Below are positions 52,688 through 62,388 of a DNA stretch of 64,000 nucleotides, in pieces. Source of the stretch: JAUIET01 sp045106985 (GTDB taxonomy: Bacteria; Pseudomonadota; Gammaproteobacteria; Pseudomonadales; JAUIET01); the NCBI GenBank assembly GCA_045106985.1, contig JBGCFQ010000024.1, forward strand, positions 124,001 to 188,000. Reading direction: 5' to 3'. The position numbers and the translations under genes are program-made. The stretch's first letter is position 1. Each line of letters begins with the position of its first letter. Below the pieces are notes generated by a model. The model was not told the origin of the DNA. It worked only from the letters and a program-made list of their open reading frames with translations, and did not search any database.

Positions 52688-53932
52688 ATGAGCAAACAAG
52701 AAGTTGTCCTACCTAATACCGGTTTTGCTCGCAATATGGGGCGAGGCCATGCTCAGCAAGGCAATCTGCGCTATTTGGAAAAGTCGATTCATGAGCGCTG
52801 GGCATTAGGGCAGAATATAGTTTTGTGCTGGACCCCGTCGCGATCTGGAATCGATTTATTGATCGTGCCTCACTATTTTCTCGGTGCTTTCTCTGCAAGC
52901 CTTAATGAGGTGCAGAAGCCTGGCTCGCGCGTTGAAGAAAATGGCGAGTTTATTCGTGAACTTATCTCCACCGACAGGCGCATGAAAAACACCGATTTTG
53001 CGCGCGCAGAAAAACGCTTGGACCTGCAACGGCTGTCACTTAAGTTGCCTATACCACTCTCTGAAGAACCGCACATCCTCGAGCAGATAGAAGATATCGT
53101 AAAGCGCCATAGCATTAGCTTTGTGCCCAAGCGAGCGGTTTTGCTGTTCGACATCGTAGACTTCACTTTGTTTACACCCTTCGAGCAAACTAGCCAGCTA
53201 ACCAGCTTGTCTTATTCGCTAAATTCCGCGTATAACAAAATGCAGCAGATGGGTATCGACATAGACTTCCGCCGTACTACCACCGGCGACGGGTTTTACG
53301 TTTGGGTTCGCGCGAACGAACCAATAATGACGATTCACCTTTTTCAATTCATGCTATTGGCCATTGCTGATAATGCGATTGCCAAACGCAAGTCGGTTGG
53401 CAATACCGTTCCGGTTATACGCACCGGTTTTCATGTTGGCAGCCACTACGAGTTTTATCAGGCCGAAGCACTCAACCCAACCATGAACAGCTACATTGTC
53501 GGCGAAGTAACCATAGAGCTGGCCAGAATGCTTGATCTTGCGCAGGCGGGGCAGATTTTCATAGGTGACTTCATTGCAGAAATTCCAACCTCGAATCGTG
53601 ATGGCGCGTATTTAATAGAGGTGGATGCGCAAAAGTTCTTGGAAAGAGTTGCGCGTAACCTCGAGGGTTTTAAAGGTCTGGTTTTGTCTGATGAGGAAGT
53701 GGTGGCGATCCATGCTTACCTAACAGGTGAAACAGGTCTCTCTGCGGGTCAAATTGTTAGAAAGTTTAAGATAACCGACAAGCATGGCCGCTCGCGCTAT
53801 GCGCACAACCTTCGTTGCAACATTCATATCAAGAATGGTAAAACTATTATCCTTGGTTTGCAGGACTACTACTTGCCAAAGTCGGGCAATGTTCTCGGCG
53901 AGAGCCGTTCAAAGCCTATGATTACTGGCTAG
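52688..53932 (+). CDS. Orphan class III nucleotide cyclase-like protein
   Basis: 414 residues from the ATG at 52688 (AGAGACC upstream). The region at about 145-320 has the class III adenylate/guanylate cyclase pattern: VLLFDIVDFTLFTPFEQTS with the first metal-binding Asp, and RTTTGDGFYVWVRANE with the second. The flanking N-terminal 130 residues and the C-terminal 90 residues match no named domain; no membrane helix or HAMP is present, so it is likely cytosolic. Whether it makes cyclic AMP or GMP is not deducible; the substrate-specifying Lys/Asp pair was not found. It stands alone after relA. Confidence 0.65.
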   Translation: MSKQEVVLPNTGFARNMGRGHAQQGNLRYLEKSIHERWALGQNIVLCWTPSRSGIDLLIVPHYFLGAFSASLNEVQKPGSRVEENGEFIRELISTDRRMKNTDFARAEKRLDLQRLSLKLPIPLSEEPHILEQIEDIVKRHSISFVPKRAVLLFDIVDFTLFTPFEQTSQLTSLSYSLNSAYNKMQQMGIDIDFRRTTTGDGFYVWVRANEPIMTIHLFQFMLLAIADNAIAKRKSVGNTVPVIRTGFHVGSHYEFYQAEALNPTMNSYIVGEVTIELARMLDLAQAGQIFIGDFIAEIPTSNRDGAYLIEVDAQKFLERVARNLEGFKGLVLSDEEVVAIHAYLTGETGLSAGQIVRKFKITDKHGRSRYAHNLRCNIHIKNGKTIILGLQDYYLPKSGNVLGESRSKPMITG

Positions 53933-54193
53933 CATTACTCCTTAAGTCTCTATTTTTCTTCTGCTGAAGAACGGTCGGATGATCGCCAGCTAATCTAGTT
54001 CACGGCCTCTCTAAGCCAGTGTTCGCAATGGTATCTCTTCGTAATACGCCTTTTCTGAGTGTTAATGTCTGTCAATTTGAATATTTTTGTCCTATCGACT
54101 TAGTCTCTGTTCTATCAATATGCCGCCGACATTCAGTGTCGTCGTCATTGGTACCATAATTCAAATCCAGCAATTCATGTCAGGAGAACCTTC
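53933..54193. other. Intergenic region upstream of the TonB-dependent receptor
   Basis: 261 bp with an AT-rich centre (about 54070-54120). No clear promoter boxes or operator was resolved. The receptor ATG at 54194 has a purine-rich AGGAG site at about 54181-54185. Nothing else is recognised. Confidence 0.4.
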
Positions 54194-56569
54194 ATGAGAA
54201 CACCACGTTTAACAGTTATCGCCATTGCTATAGCATCCGCCAATGTTTCAGGTGTAGCAATTGCTCAGGAGAACAGTCTTGTTTTAGAGGAGATTGTAGT
54301 TACGGCCCGAAAACGCTCTGAAAGCATGCAAGACGTGCCGATGGCGATATCCGCGTTCACGGGCGATCAATTACAAAACTTCGGAATTGACAGCATCACC
54401 GAGGTTGCTCGGATGACACCGAACCTCATCATGAACGAGACCAGCGGGTTAGTTGGCGGAGCGATTTCTGTCTTCATGCGGGGAATCGGCAACGACCCAG
54501 GGTTGGCTCAGGGTGTTGGTATTTATGTGGATGATGTCTATCTCAACCGCACAAGCGGCGCACTCCTGGAAGTATTCGATGTAGATCGTATTGAAGTCCT
54601 GAAAGGACCCCAGGGCCACCTTTATGGACGCAACACCATCGGTGGCGCCGTTAAGTACATTACCAGAGAACCGGGTGAAGAGTTCGAGGGCAACGCAGAG
54701 GTTAAAGTCGGTTCAGATGGTTACCTCAGGGTGAAAGGTGGTGCATCTGGGCCGCTGGTCGACAACACGCTATTCGGTGGTGTGTCTGTTTCCTGGAAGG
54801 AGCGCGATGGCTTCCAGAACAATAGCTTTGCTGGCAGTGACGACCCCTGGGGCGTTGACACTATGGCTATCCGTGGCACGTTAGTGTGGGCACCTAGCGA
54901 CACTGTAAAAGTGAAATTAGCTGGCGATTACTCCAAGGACGAATCTCTGCCGCCAGTACCGAACCGTATTGCACTAGACGAAGCCAATATTGGTACCATT
55001 AATTTGATTACCACCACAGCCAATGCACTATTCGGACCGGGAACGGCGCTGTTTGATACACCCCATGATCTCAGCTTTCCTGCTGACGTTGACGACGTGT
55101 CTACAGGTTTCATTGATGGTTTCAACCAATTCGAAATTGAACAGACCAATGTGGCCCTCACCGTCGAGTGGGATTTAAGCGATCAGTGGGTGTTGAAGTC
55201 GGTTACCGCTGGACGCTTTTTGGAGTCTGTACAGCCATTTGACTTTGATGGCAGTGAGCAATTGTGGATCAATACTATCCGCGAGGGCATTGAAAGCGAG
55301 GACCTCAGCCAGGAGTTCCAGCTCAACTTCACCGGAGATACCGTCAATGCCGTTATGGGTTTGTATTACCTCGAGTCTGAGCAAACCCAGGGTGCTAACC
55401 GAACTTTTCAGTCCGCCCGTTTACGCGCGGTTCAGTTCCACGATAAAAATACCACGGTAGATGATCGCGATCTGGACTCAGTATCCGCCTATGCGAATGT
55501 AGACTGGAATATCAGCGATGACTTGCAGTTGTCAGTTGGCGGTCGCTATACCAAAGACTCCAAAAAGGAGATTCAGCGCTCCACGGTAACTCAGGGTTTT
55601 TATGCACTGGCGATTTCATCTGCCACTGGTCCTCTACCGCTGGCGATAATGCCTGGCCAGGAGGCGTTAGTGGAGGCGAGTCCGCTGTTTGTTACCTGGG
55701 CTGCTAACACCCGGTTTTTCGAATTCAGCGCGCCAGAAAACACGGACGCCGAAGACGATTGGACGGAGTTTACTCCCAGCGCCAGACTGTCCTATCACTT
55801 GAGCGATGACACTATGGTGTACGGAGGTGTTTCTACCGGCTTCAAATCTGGCGGTTTTAACCGTACCGGTGGCAACTCTTCTTCCTTCGCACCGGAGACA
55901 GTAACCACGTATTCGCTGGGATTGAAGTCAACCCTGATGGATGGCAGTCTGCGCTTGAACTCAGAGTTGTTCTACAACGATTATCAGGACAAGCAGCTTC
56001 AATCTATCCAGATTTTGGCAGATGGTTCTCTGGATGCACAGACTTTGAACGTTGGTGAAGTCACCAACAGCGGTATCGAGTTCGAAGTAACTTGGTTGCC
56101 ACCGGTTGACGGTCTGATGGTTAACTTCAATATTGGTTATCTTGACACCACGATAGACTCCTATGAGTCTCGTGATGACGCAGGCAATGTGATCGATCTG
56201 GCCGACACGACTGAATTGGGTTACGCACCGGAAATTACGGGCCAACTCCGTGCCACCTACGATATTCCAATGGGCGATACCGGCTACCTGACCTTGGGTG
56301 GCGATGTATCCTACCAGGACGACATGTTTACCACGTCGCCGATCGATTTGAATGATCCGCTGCAAGTTGCACAGATGGCGGAAAACCACTTTATCACTAA
56401 TGCCTCAATTGCCTACCGTAGCAATGACGAGCGCTGGAGAGTTGCACTAGAAGGCAAGAACCTGGGTGATGAGCGCCAGGTAGTAAATACTTTTGATATT
56501 GGTATAGTCGCCACCGCTGGTTACAACGCACCGCGCACTTGGGCCTTGTCAGTGGGCTACGAGTTTTAA
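54194..56569 (+). CDS. TonB-dependent outer-membrane receptor
   Basis: 791 residues. A signal peptide ends near AIAQ (about 25), then the TonB box LEEIVVTARKR and plug domain (SMQDVPMAISAFTGDQLQNF, RIEVLKGPQGHLYGRNTIGG), followed by a large beta-barrel with a C-terminal aromatic (LSVGYEF). These proteins import siderophores, vitamin B12, sugars or other large molecules using TonB-ExbBD energy. The substrate cannot be read; this type is common in marine gammaproteobacteria for glycan or lipid-like compounds. It lies upstream of a convergent mannonate dehydratase gene, with a terminator between them. Confidence 0.92.
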   Translation: MRTPRLTVIAIAIASANVSGVAIAQENSLVLEEIVVTARKRSESMQDVPMAISAFTGDQLQNFGIDSITEVARMTPNLIMNETSGLVGGAISVFMRGIGNDPGLAQGVGIYVDDVYLNRTSGALLEVFDVDRIEVLKGPQGHLYGRNTIGGAVKYITREPGEEFEGNAEVKVGSDGYLRVKGGASGPLVDNTLFGGVSVSWKERDGFQNNSFAGSDDPWGVDTMAIRGTLVWAPSDTVKVKLAGDYSKDESLPPVPNRIALDEANIGTINLITTTANALFGPGTALFDTPHDLSFPADVDDVSTGFIDGFNQFEIEQTNVALTVEWDLSDQWVLKSVTAGRFLESVQPFDFDGSEQLWINTIREGIESEDLSQEFQLNFTGDTVNAVMGLYYLESEQTQGANRTFQSARLRAVQFHDKNTTVDDRDLDSVSAYANVDWNISDDLQLSVGGRYTKDSKKEIQRSTVTQGFYALAISSATGPLPLAIMPGQEALVEASPLFVTWAANTRFFEFSAPENTDAEDDWTEFTPSARLSYHLSDDTMVYGGVSTGFKSGGFNRTGGNSSSFAPETVTTYSLGLKSTLMDGSLRLNSELFYNDYQDKQLQSIQILADGSLDAQTLNVGEVTNSGIEFEVTWLPPVDGLMVNFNIGYLDTTIDSYESRDDAGNVIDLADTTELGYAPEITGQLRATYDIPMGDTGYLTLGGDVSYQDDMFTTSPIDLNDPLQVAQMAENHFITNASIAYRSNDERWRVALEGKNLGDERQVVNTFDIGIVATAGYNAPRTWALSVGYEF

Positions 56570-56739
56570 GCCATAGCTGAGCTTTCTTTGTTGATTGCGC
56601 ACGCGGCTATGCTGGTGTCCTAGTAACTGAGGCAAGATATTTCACCGCAAAACTGTTGGGATTACTGCTAGCTTCTACTTCTACCTTTACAGCTAGATTG
56701 CCCAGGCCGGTGTTGGCGTAGCTAACATCCGGTCTCATT

Positions 56740-56772
56740 AAAAGGCCCAGGCATTCGTGCATGGGCTTTTTT
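56740..56772 (+). terminator. Rho-independent terminator with TTCG loop
   Basis: AAAAGGCCCA at 56740-56749 pairs with TGGGCTTTTTT at 56762-56772, with inner GCA-TTCG-TGC (56751-56760). The A-run before and T-run after the stem make it bidirectional. It ends the TonB receptor message and, read from the other strand, the mannonate dehydratase message. This is the clearest terminator in the window. Confidence 0.8.
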
Positions 56773-56810
56773 ATTTATCGGCGGCGGTATTAATCAATCG
56801 GTCACTACGT

Positions 56811-58007
56811 TCATTCGGCTGACAGTGCTCGAATCACTCCGCGCACTTCTGCAAGTCCTTTGAGGCGCCCGATGCCGGAATACCCTGGGTTTACATTTTT
56901 GCCGATGTCGTCCATCATCTGATGCCCGTGATCTGGTCGAGCAAAAATTTCTTCTTGCTCAGGCTCTTCGCGTTTGCGTCGGGACTCTTCATTCAACAAC
57001 TCTTTGATGACCTTCACCATGTCTATGTCACTGTCCAGGTGGCTGGCTTCGTAGAACGAGCGTTGTTCTTCGGGATCTCGAGTAACACCACGCAGATGGG
57101 AAAAGTTGATGCGTGGTCCAAATTGCCGAGCCATTGCCGGAAGATCATTATCCGGTCGACTGCTGTATGTTCCAACACACAGGGTAATTCCATTTGATGG
57201 GCTTGGCAGTGCTTCGAAGAGAAGTTCAAGGTCGTCTGCGGTGCAGATGATTCGTGGTAGCCCCAACATATCTCGAGGCGGATCGTCCGGATGAATGGCC
57301 AGCTTTACCCCCATTGCTTCGGCGGCCGGCAACACTTGTTCAAGAAAAGCGAACAGATTGCTGCGCAGAACATCGCTGCTCACATCTTTGTAATTTGTGA
57401 GCATGATACGGAAATCATCCAACCCATAGCTGTCTGTCATTCTGCCGGGCAGGCCGGCAATTATATTGTTAGTGAGTAGGGTACGCTCCGCATCGGACAT
57501 GGCGTCAAAGGTGCGTCGCGCTTCGTCTACTTCCGTTTCACTGTACTCGGCTTCTGCGCTTTCGCGCTTGAGAATGAAGAGATCAAAAGCGGCGAACTTT
57601 TTTTGGTCAAAACGTAATGCAAAAGCCCCGTTTGGAAGCTCGTACTGTAAATCTGTGCGGGTCCAATCGATCACCGGCATGAAGTTATAACAAATAGTTT
57701 TAACGCCGCATTTAGCCAGGTTTTGCATGGATTCAATCCAGTTGGCTACGTACTTCTCGTGCCCAGGCCGACCTAACTTAATATCTTCATGAACTGGAAT
57801 GCTCTCTACTACTAACCATTGCAACGGTGTTAGCCCGGGTGTGCAGTCCTCAATCAAAGTCTTATATTGACGAACAGCCTCGATGGACCATACCTCACCG
57901 GTAGGTATGGTATGCAAAGCGCTCACGATGGTGGTTGCGCCAGTTTGTCGAATGTCGTCCAGTGTTACTGGATCTTTTGGTCCAAACCATCTCCACGACT
58001 CATGCAT
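56811..58007 (-). CDS. uxuA: Mannonate dehydratase
   Basis: 398 residues, ATG at 58007. UxuA dehydrates D-mannonate to 2-keto-3-deoxygluconate in hexuronate (glucuronate/alginate-type) breakdown. The N-terminus MHESWRWFGPKDPVTL and LHTIPTGEVWS is that of E. coli UxuA. Later motifs KLAIHPDDPPRDMLGLPRI, LCVGTYSSRPDND and RPDHGHQMMDD carry the metal-binding histidines. It stands alone: no uxuB or uxuC or regulator is within the window. Confidence 0.94.
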   Translation of the reverse strand: MHESWRWFGPKDPVTLDDIRQTGATTIVSALHTIPTGEVWSIEAVRQYKTLIEDCTPGLTPLQWLVVESIPVHEDIKLGRPGHEKYVANWIESMQNLAKCGVKTICYNFMPVIDWTRTDLQYELPNGAFALRFDQKKFAAFDLFILKRESAEAEYSETEVDEARRTFDAMSDAERTLLTNNIIAGLPGRMTDSYGLDDFRIMLTNYKDVSSDVLRSNLFAFLEQVLPAAEAMGVKLAIHPDDPPRDMLGLPRIICTADDLELLFEALPSPSNGITLCVGTYSSRPDNDLPAMARQFGPRINFSHLRGVTRDPEEQRSFYEASHLDSDIDMVKVIKELLNEESRRKREEPEQEEIFARPDHGHQMMDDIGKNVNPGYSGIGRLKGLAEVRGVIRALSAE

Positions 58008-58725
58008 GCTTGCTTACCCCAGTTAGTGCTGCATCTAAATTAAAGTGCGCTATTCAAGGCGCTTCATCGAATAAACTGTTTAGCGCTGCTCTAACCCCTA
58101 TGCTCTCGAGGGCTCTGTGAAGCTTTTTAACTCTTGCCATGCAGGCTTGCTTAATAAAAAGTCGAATTGTTCAGCGCCCTTTAAACAGCTGGAAGCCAGA
58201 AGCATCGCAACCAGATCCGCAGTTGGAAAACTCACAGTGTAATAGATCAATCAGATTTATGCTAAGCAGTGCCCTGTGGAGCCATTTGCTCTAGCTCGTT
58301 AGAATGTATAACCCGCTCCTCGTTTCACGGCCTTAATAGAGAATTTCTTCAATCGGGGCAATGCCGCGGCGCACAGCGCCCTTGGAATGTTTGCGACAGG
58401 TGACGTCAGTGACCGCCGCAGATATCGTTAAACGGCCACGCCTGCCGCGTTTTTGGCTCTGATGTGGCACTGGATGAGGAGAAAGTCCTGAATGATCTGG
58501 TCAGCTATTATTGATGACATATTGTTAAGGCCTTTTAGTAGCTTACCTTGAGCCCTCAGCGCTACCCTGTCTATCGTTGTTCGTCTTCTGAAAGGCGATT
58601 TTTCGGGTGAACTGAGCTGAGAGCTACCACCGCTTTAATGGTAAAGTTCTCAGATTGAATTGCCGGTAGAAATTACTTGGGCGTAGGAGTTTGACATTAA
58701 ATTACTAATAGATGAGGGCTTAGCT
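58008..58725. other. 718-bp gap between mannonate dehydratase and amidohydrolase genes
   Basis: No convincing complete gene. On the minus strand, 58098-58250 reads as a 50-residue frame from TTG (MIYYTVSFPTADLVAMLLAS, then SCLKGAEQFDFLLSKPAWQE) that looks protein-like but matches no family known to me; it may be a remnant or a small gene. On the plus strand around 58455-58515 a short frame ends SDVALDEEKVLNDLVSYY, also like a broken gene. The 3' part near 58620-58710 is the upstream region of the amidohydrolase, whose TTG has GAGGG upstream. Confidence 0.4.
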
Positions 58726-60468
58726 TTGACTGAAAATAATTCTACCAGGGCAGGAGTTGCACTTCTTGTTCTTTGCGCTGCACTTTTTGGTTGTGACCGT
58801 GAAGGCAACGCCCCTTCAGCAACAACAAATGAAGCGGTTGAAACGAAGGACGTGGCCGATCAAATTTTTAGCGGTGGCCCCATTGTTACGATGGATGCTT
58901 CGCAACCAAATGCTGAGGCCGTCGCCACTCGCAAGGGAAAGATTATTGGTGTCGGTTCACGGGCGCAAATAAACAGTTTAAAGGGCTCCCAAACCGAGAT
59001 GATCGATCTGGCGGGCCACACTCTGGTACCTGGTTTTGTCGACGGCCACAGCCATTTCTCTATGGCCACTACATCAGCCAACTGGGCCAACCTGTCCGGC
59101 GCGCCTGTAGGGGATGCAATTGATATCGCCGGTGTGGTCGCTGAGCTACAGACACAGGCTGCTCTTAACAGCACTAAACCGGGTGACTGGCTTGTGGGTT
59201 TTGGTTACGACGCTGACACGCTCTCCGATGGTCGCCATATGACACGTGACGATCTGGATGTAGCCTTTCCCGACAATCCCGTTATTGCCATACACGTATC
59301 GTTCCATGGTGCGGTGCTCAATAGTCGGGCTTTTGCCGCGATTGGCTACGATGAGACAACCCCGACTCCCGAGGGCGGTGTAATTGTTCGTCGCGAGGGC
59401 AATAATGAACCGCTTGGTTTGGTGATGGAAACTGCCTGGTTTCCGGCCGCGAGCAAGCTTCCCCAACCTGAGGGAGAGGCGCGCTTCGAGAACATCAAAT
59501 TAGCGCAGGCGTTCTACGCTAAAAATGGCGTAACAACCGCTCAGGATGGCCTAACCAGCCTGGCGAGTTTCGCGCTACTTAAAGAAGCGTCGCAACGTGG
59601 CGACCTGTTCATTGACCTTGTTGCCTTGGGTAGTTCCGCTGATCTGGATGCTTTCGCCGAGGAGAAAGCGCAATATGCGAATTACAATGGCCGTCTAAAG
59701 CTGGGTGGTATTAAGATCGTCACCGACGGCTCACCTCAGGGCAAGACTGCCTTCTTCACCAAACCGTATCTCACAGGTGGTCCTGGCGGGGAGCAAGACT
59801 GGCGAGGCGAACCGATTGCACCGCCAGAGAAAATCGATCAGCTATTAGGATCGGTTTACGGTGCGGGCTTGCGCGCCTTCGTGCACGCCAATGCAGATGC
59901 TGCTGTAGATATTTTATTGAATGCCCACAAGAAGCATGCAGACATTGCAGGAGAAGATTCGCGCACAGTGATTATTCACTCCCAGTTTATTCGGCGCGAT
60001 CAGTTGGAAGATTATGCTCACTTTGGGATGGTGCCGGCCTTCTTCAGCAACCACGCCTTTTTCTGGGGCGACGTTCATGTTAAAAATTTAGGCGTTGAGA
60101 GAGCCCACTTTCTGAGCCCTATGAAGTCGGCTTCGGAACTTGGCATTCATTTCACAAATCACAATGATTACATCGTAACGCCAATGGACCAATTGCTTAC
60201 CATCTGGTCAGCGGTTAATAGGGTTTCCCGCTCTGGCCAGGTCATTGGCGCGCAAGAGCGTATCACTCCGGAACAAGCCTTGCGGGCAGTTACGCTTGAT
60301 GGCGCGTGGCAGAATAAAGAGGAAGGCAGCAAAGGGTCGATCACAGTGGGCAAGCTGGCCGACCTAGTGGTGCTTGACGGCAACCCTCTCACTGTCGATC
60401 CTATGGCCATTCGGGATATAGAGGTTCTAGAGACGTATAAGGAAGGTCAGAAAATTTATCCGAAATAG
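58726..60468 (+). CDS. Amidohydrolase-family lipoprotein
   Basis: 580 residues from a TTG at 58726 with GAGGG upstream. A signal ending in LFGC (Cys23) makes it a lipoprotein, probably periplasmic. The body is an amidohydrolase of the Amidohydro_3 type: VPGFVDGHSHFS (the HxH metal site), ALRAFVHANADAAVD and IHFTNHNDYIVTPMD carry later histidines and acidic metal ligands, and KLADLVVLDGNPL is typical at the C-terminus. It hydrolyses an amide, imide or cyclic urea; the substrate is unknown. It sits next to the small aldolase gene with 85 bp between, and may open a catabolic route. Confidence 0.85.
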   Translation: MTENNSTRAGVALLVLCAALFGCDREGNAPSATTNEAVETKDVADQIFSGGPIVTMDASQPNAEAVATRKGKIIGVGSRAQINSLKGSQTEMIDLAGHTLVPGFVDGHSHFSMATTSANWANLSGAPVGDAIDIAGVVAELQTQAALNSTKPGDWLVGFGYDADTLSDGRHMTRDDLDVAFPDNPVIAIHVSFHGAVLNSRAFAAIGYDETTPTPEGGVIVRREGNNEPLGLVMETAWFPAASKLPQPEGEARFENIKLAQAFYAKNGVTTAQDGLTSLASFALLKEASQRGDLFIDLVALGSSADLDAFAEEKAQYANYNGRLKLGGIKIVTDGSPQGKTAFFTKPYLTGGPGGEQDWRGEPIAPPEKIDQLLGSVYGAGLRAFVHANADAAVDILLNAHKKHADIAGEDSRTVIIHSQFIRRDQLEDYAHFGMVPAFFSNHAFFWGDVHVKNLGVERAHFLSPMKSASELGIHFTNHNDYIVTPMDQLLTIWSAVNRVSRSGQVIGAQERITPEQALRAVTLDGAWQNKEEGSKGSITVGKLADLVVLDGNPLTVDPMAIRDIEVLETYKEGQKIYPK

Positions 60469-60553
60469 GCACACGCGCGGCGCCGGTTTTGCGGGCATGC
60501 GAAGATGTGATGCCTTTTGGATTTCTCAAAATGTGTAAGGTGGTGGAAAAGAA

Positions 60554-61324
60554 ATGAATAAATACGATGGACTGAATCAAGCAATGGTCGAACAGTACGC
60601 CCCTCGCGTCGGCCGCCGACCTCTACTGCCACCAATGAGCGATAAAGCCCAGGTTGCCTTGATGTGCCGAATGTTATTCAAAGAAGGCTGGAATGAACAT
60701 ATTGCCGGTCATATTACCTACCGTCTGCCGAATGGCACAATCTTAACTAACCCTTGGGAATTGGCCTGGGATGAGCTGACCGCCAGCGACATAATGACGC
60801 TTGATGAAGAAGGAAACATTATCGATGGCGAGTGGAATATAACGCCGGCTATTGGGCTGCATATTCAAATTCACGCGCTGCGCCCCGAGCTCAACGTTGT
60901 AATTCACAATCATACGCAGTGGAGTGGAATTTGGGCGAACCTGCAACGTGTGCCACCGGTTTACGATCAAACGGGCGCGCACTGCGGTTTGGAGCTGCCT
61001 ATATACAATGAGTATACCGGTACGTTTGAAGATGAGATCAGTAGTCTTTCTGCGGCAGAAGCTTTGGGAAGTTCTAAGTGGGCGCTGCTGGCTAACCATG
61101 GCGCTTTGGTGGTTGGTAAGGACCTGCGTCAGGCCCACCTTCGAGCAATTACTCTTGAATGGCGTTGCAAGCGCGCTTATGAAGTTGAGTTAGCAGGAGG
61201 AGGAACACCACTTAGCAACGAAGAAGTTAAAAAAGTGAGTATTACAGACGCTAATGGTTTTCCCTTCTGCTGGGAAGCGATGGCTCGCAGGGAGTTACGC
61301 CGCGACCCAGGCCTATTAGAATAA
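60554..61324 (+). CDS. Class II aldolase/adducin family protein
   Basis: 256 residues. The zinc-binding histidines of the class II aldolase fold are visible in VVIHNHTQWSG (about 114-124) and in LLANHGALVVG near 185-195, with the substrate-binding region GWNEHIAGHITYRL and SGHT-like sequence. Family members include fuculose aldolase, ribulose-5-phosphate 4-epimerase and stand-alone hydrolase or decarboxylase-like enzymes. The exact reaction cannot be read. It lies between the amidohydrolase and dioxygenase genes in the same orientation, within 73-85 bp gaps, suggesting a functional group. Confidence 0.88.
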   Translation: MNKYDGLNQAMVEQYAPRVGRRPLLPPMSDKAQVALMCRMLFKEGWNEHIAGHITYRLPNGTILTNPWELAWDELTASDIMTLDEEGNIIDGEWNITPAIGLHIQIHALRPELNVVIHNHTQWSGIWANLQRVPPVYDQTGAHCGLELPIYNEYTGTFEDEISSLSAAEALGSSKWALLANHGALVVGKDLRQAHLRAITLEWRCKRAYEVELAGGGTPLSNEEVKKVSITDANGFPFCWEAMARRELRRDPGLLE

Positions 61325-61396
61325 ACACGGATTAAGCGCATAGTAAAGTGGAACAAACCCGCCAACTTACATCTGCATAAAGATTAGGAATTAACA

Positions 61397-62323
61397 ATGT
61401 CACTTACTGTAACCCCGCTCGATAACGTCGGCGTAGAAGTCTCTGGCTTCGATATCAATGCGCTTCTCACCGAAGAAATTAAGGCCGAGTTAACCGCACT
61501 ATGGTACGAGCATGCGATCTTGGTATTTCGCGATCAAGCCATCAGTCCTGAAAAACAAATCGAGTTTAGCCGAATTTTTGGCCCTCTGGAAATTCACCCA
61601 CTTAAAGTCAACACCAGTGAAGAATACCCAGAATTATTTGTATTGGAAAACGGCGGCGATAAAGATAAATTTTCCACTGCCTACTACAACGGTGAAGAAG
61701 TTGTTGGCCGCCTGGACTGGCATATGGACCTTCACTACACAGCGCGTCCAAATCATGGCGCACTATTACTTGCAAAAGTGGTTGCAGAAAAAGATGGCCT
61801 CACCGGTTTTGGTGACCTTGCTAAAGCGTACGACGCGCTGGACAGTGACACTAAAGCGTTGATTGAAAAACTCGAAGTTGCCTATACCTTCAGTATGCAG
61901 CGTCGCAATATGCGCTATGTGAATCTGGAAGGGTATGAACCAGGCCCGTTTAGCCCGAAGAAGCCAAGCGATGTGGATTTCCCAGATTTTTCTGACGCCG
62001 TTTATCCTGCCGTTGTCACTCACCCGGTTAGTGGTCGTAAAGTTCTAGAGATCGTAGAACAGTTTCTGGACCGAGTTATTACTCCTCAGCAGTTTGGCCT
62101 GTCGAATGACGAGTCCATTGAGCTGCTTCAACGATTAGTGGCTCATACTCAGAAGCCGGAGTTCACTTATTTTCATAAATGGCGTGAAGGCGATATGGTG
62201 CTTTGGGATAATTGGCGCGCTATGCATTGCACTACAGGCACAAAGCCAGGTATTAGAAGGGTTATCAACCGCACCACCATCGAGGGTGATGTAACCTTAG
62301 GTCGTGTTCTAAGGTCGGAATAA
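61397..62323 (+). CDS. TauD/TfdA-family 2-oxoglutarate-dependent dioxygenase
   Basis: 308 residues. Iron-binding His109 and Asp111 are in LDWHMDLHY and the distal His in MHCTTGTKPGIRRVIN, followed by the Arg that binds 2-oxoglutarate. The family hydroxylates small substrates such as taurine, 2,4-D, sulphonates or alkyl sulphates, or carnitine precursors. The substrate is unknown. It follows the aldolase-family gene by 72 bp and precedes the acyl-CoA synthetase by 65 bp. Together they could form a short oxidative pathway ending in CoA activation. Confidence 0.9.
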   Translation: MSLTVTPLDNVGVEVSGFDINALLTEEIKAELTALWYEHAILVFRDQAISPEKQIEFSRIFGPLEIHPLKVNTSEEYPELFVLENGGDKDKFSTAYYNGEEVVGRLDWHMDLHYTARPNHGALLLAKVVAEKDGLTGFGDLAKAYDALDSDTKALIEKLEVAYTFSMQRRNMRYVNLEGYEPGPFSPKKPSDVDFPDFSDAVYPAVVTHPVSGRKVLEIVEQFLDRVITPQQFGLSNDESIELLQRLVAHTQKPEFTYFHKWREGDMVLWDNWRAMHCTTGTKPGIRRVINRTTIEGDVTLGRVLRSE

Positions 62324-62388
62324 AGTGGCGATTAGTCGCGGGCTTTTAGTAAATCAACGTCAACTAATAAAGTAACCCGGGGCAATTA

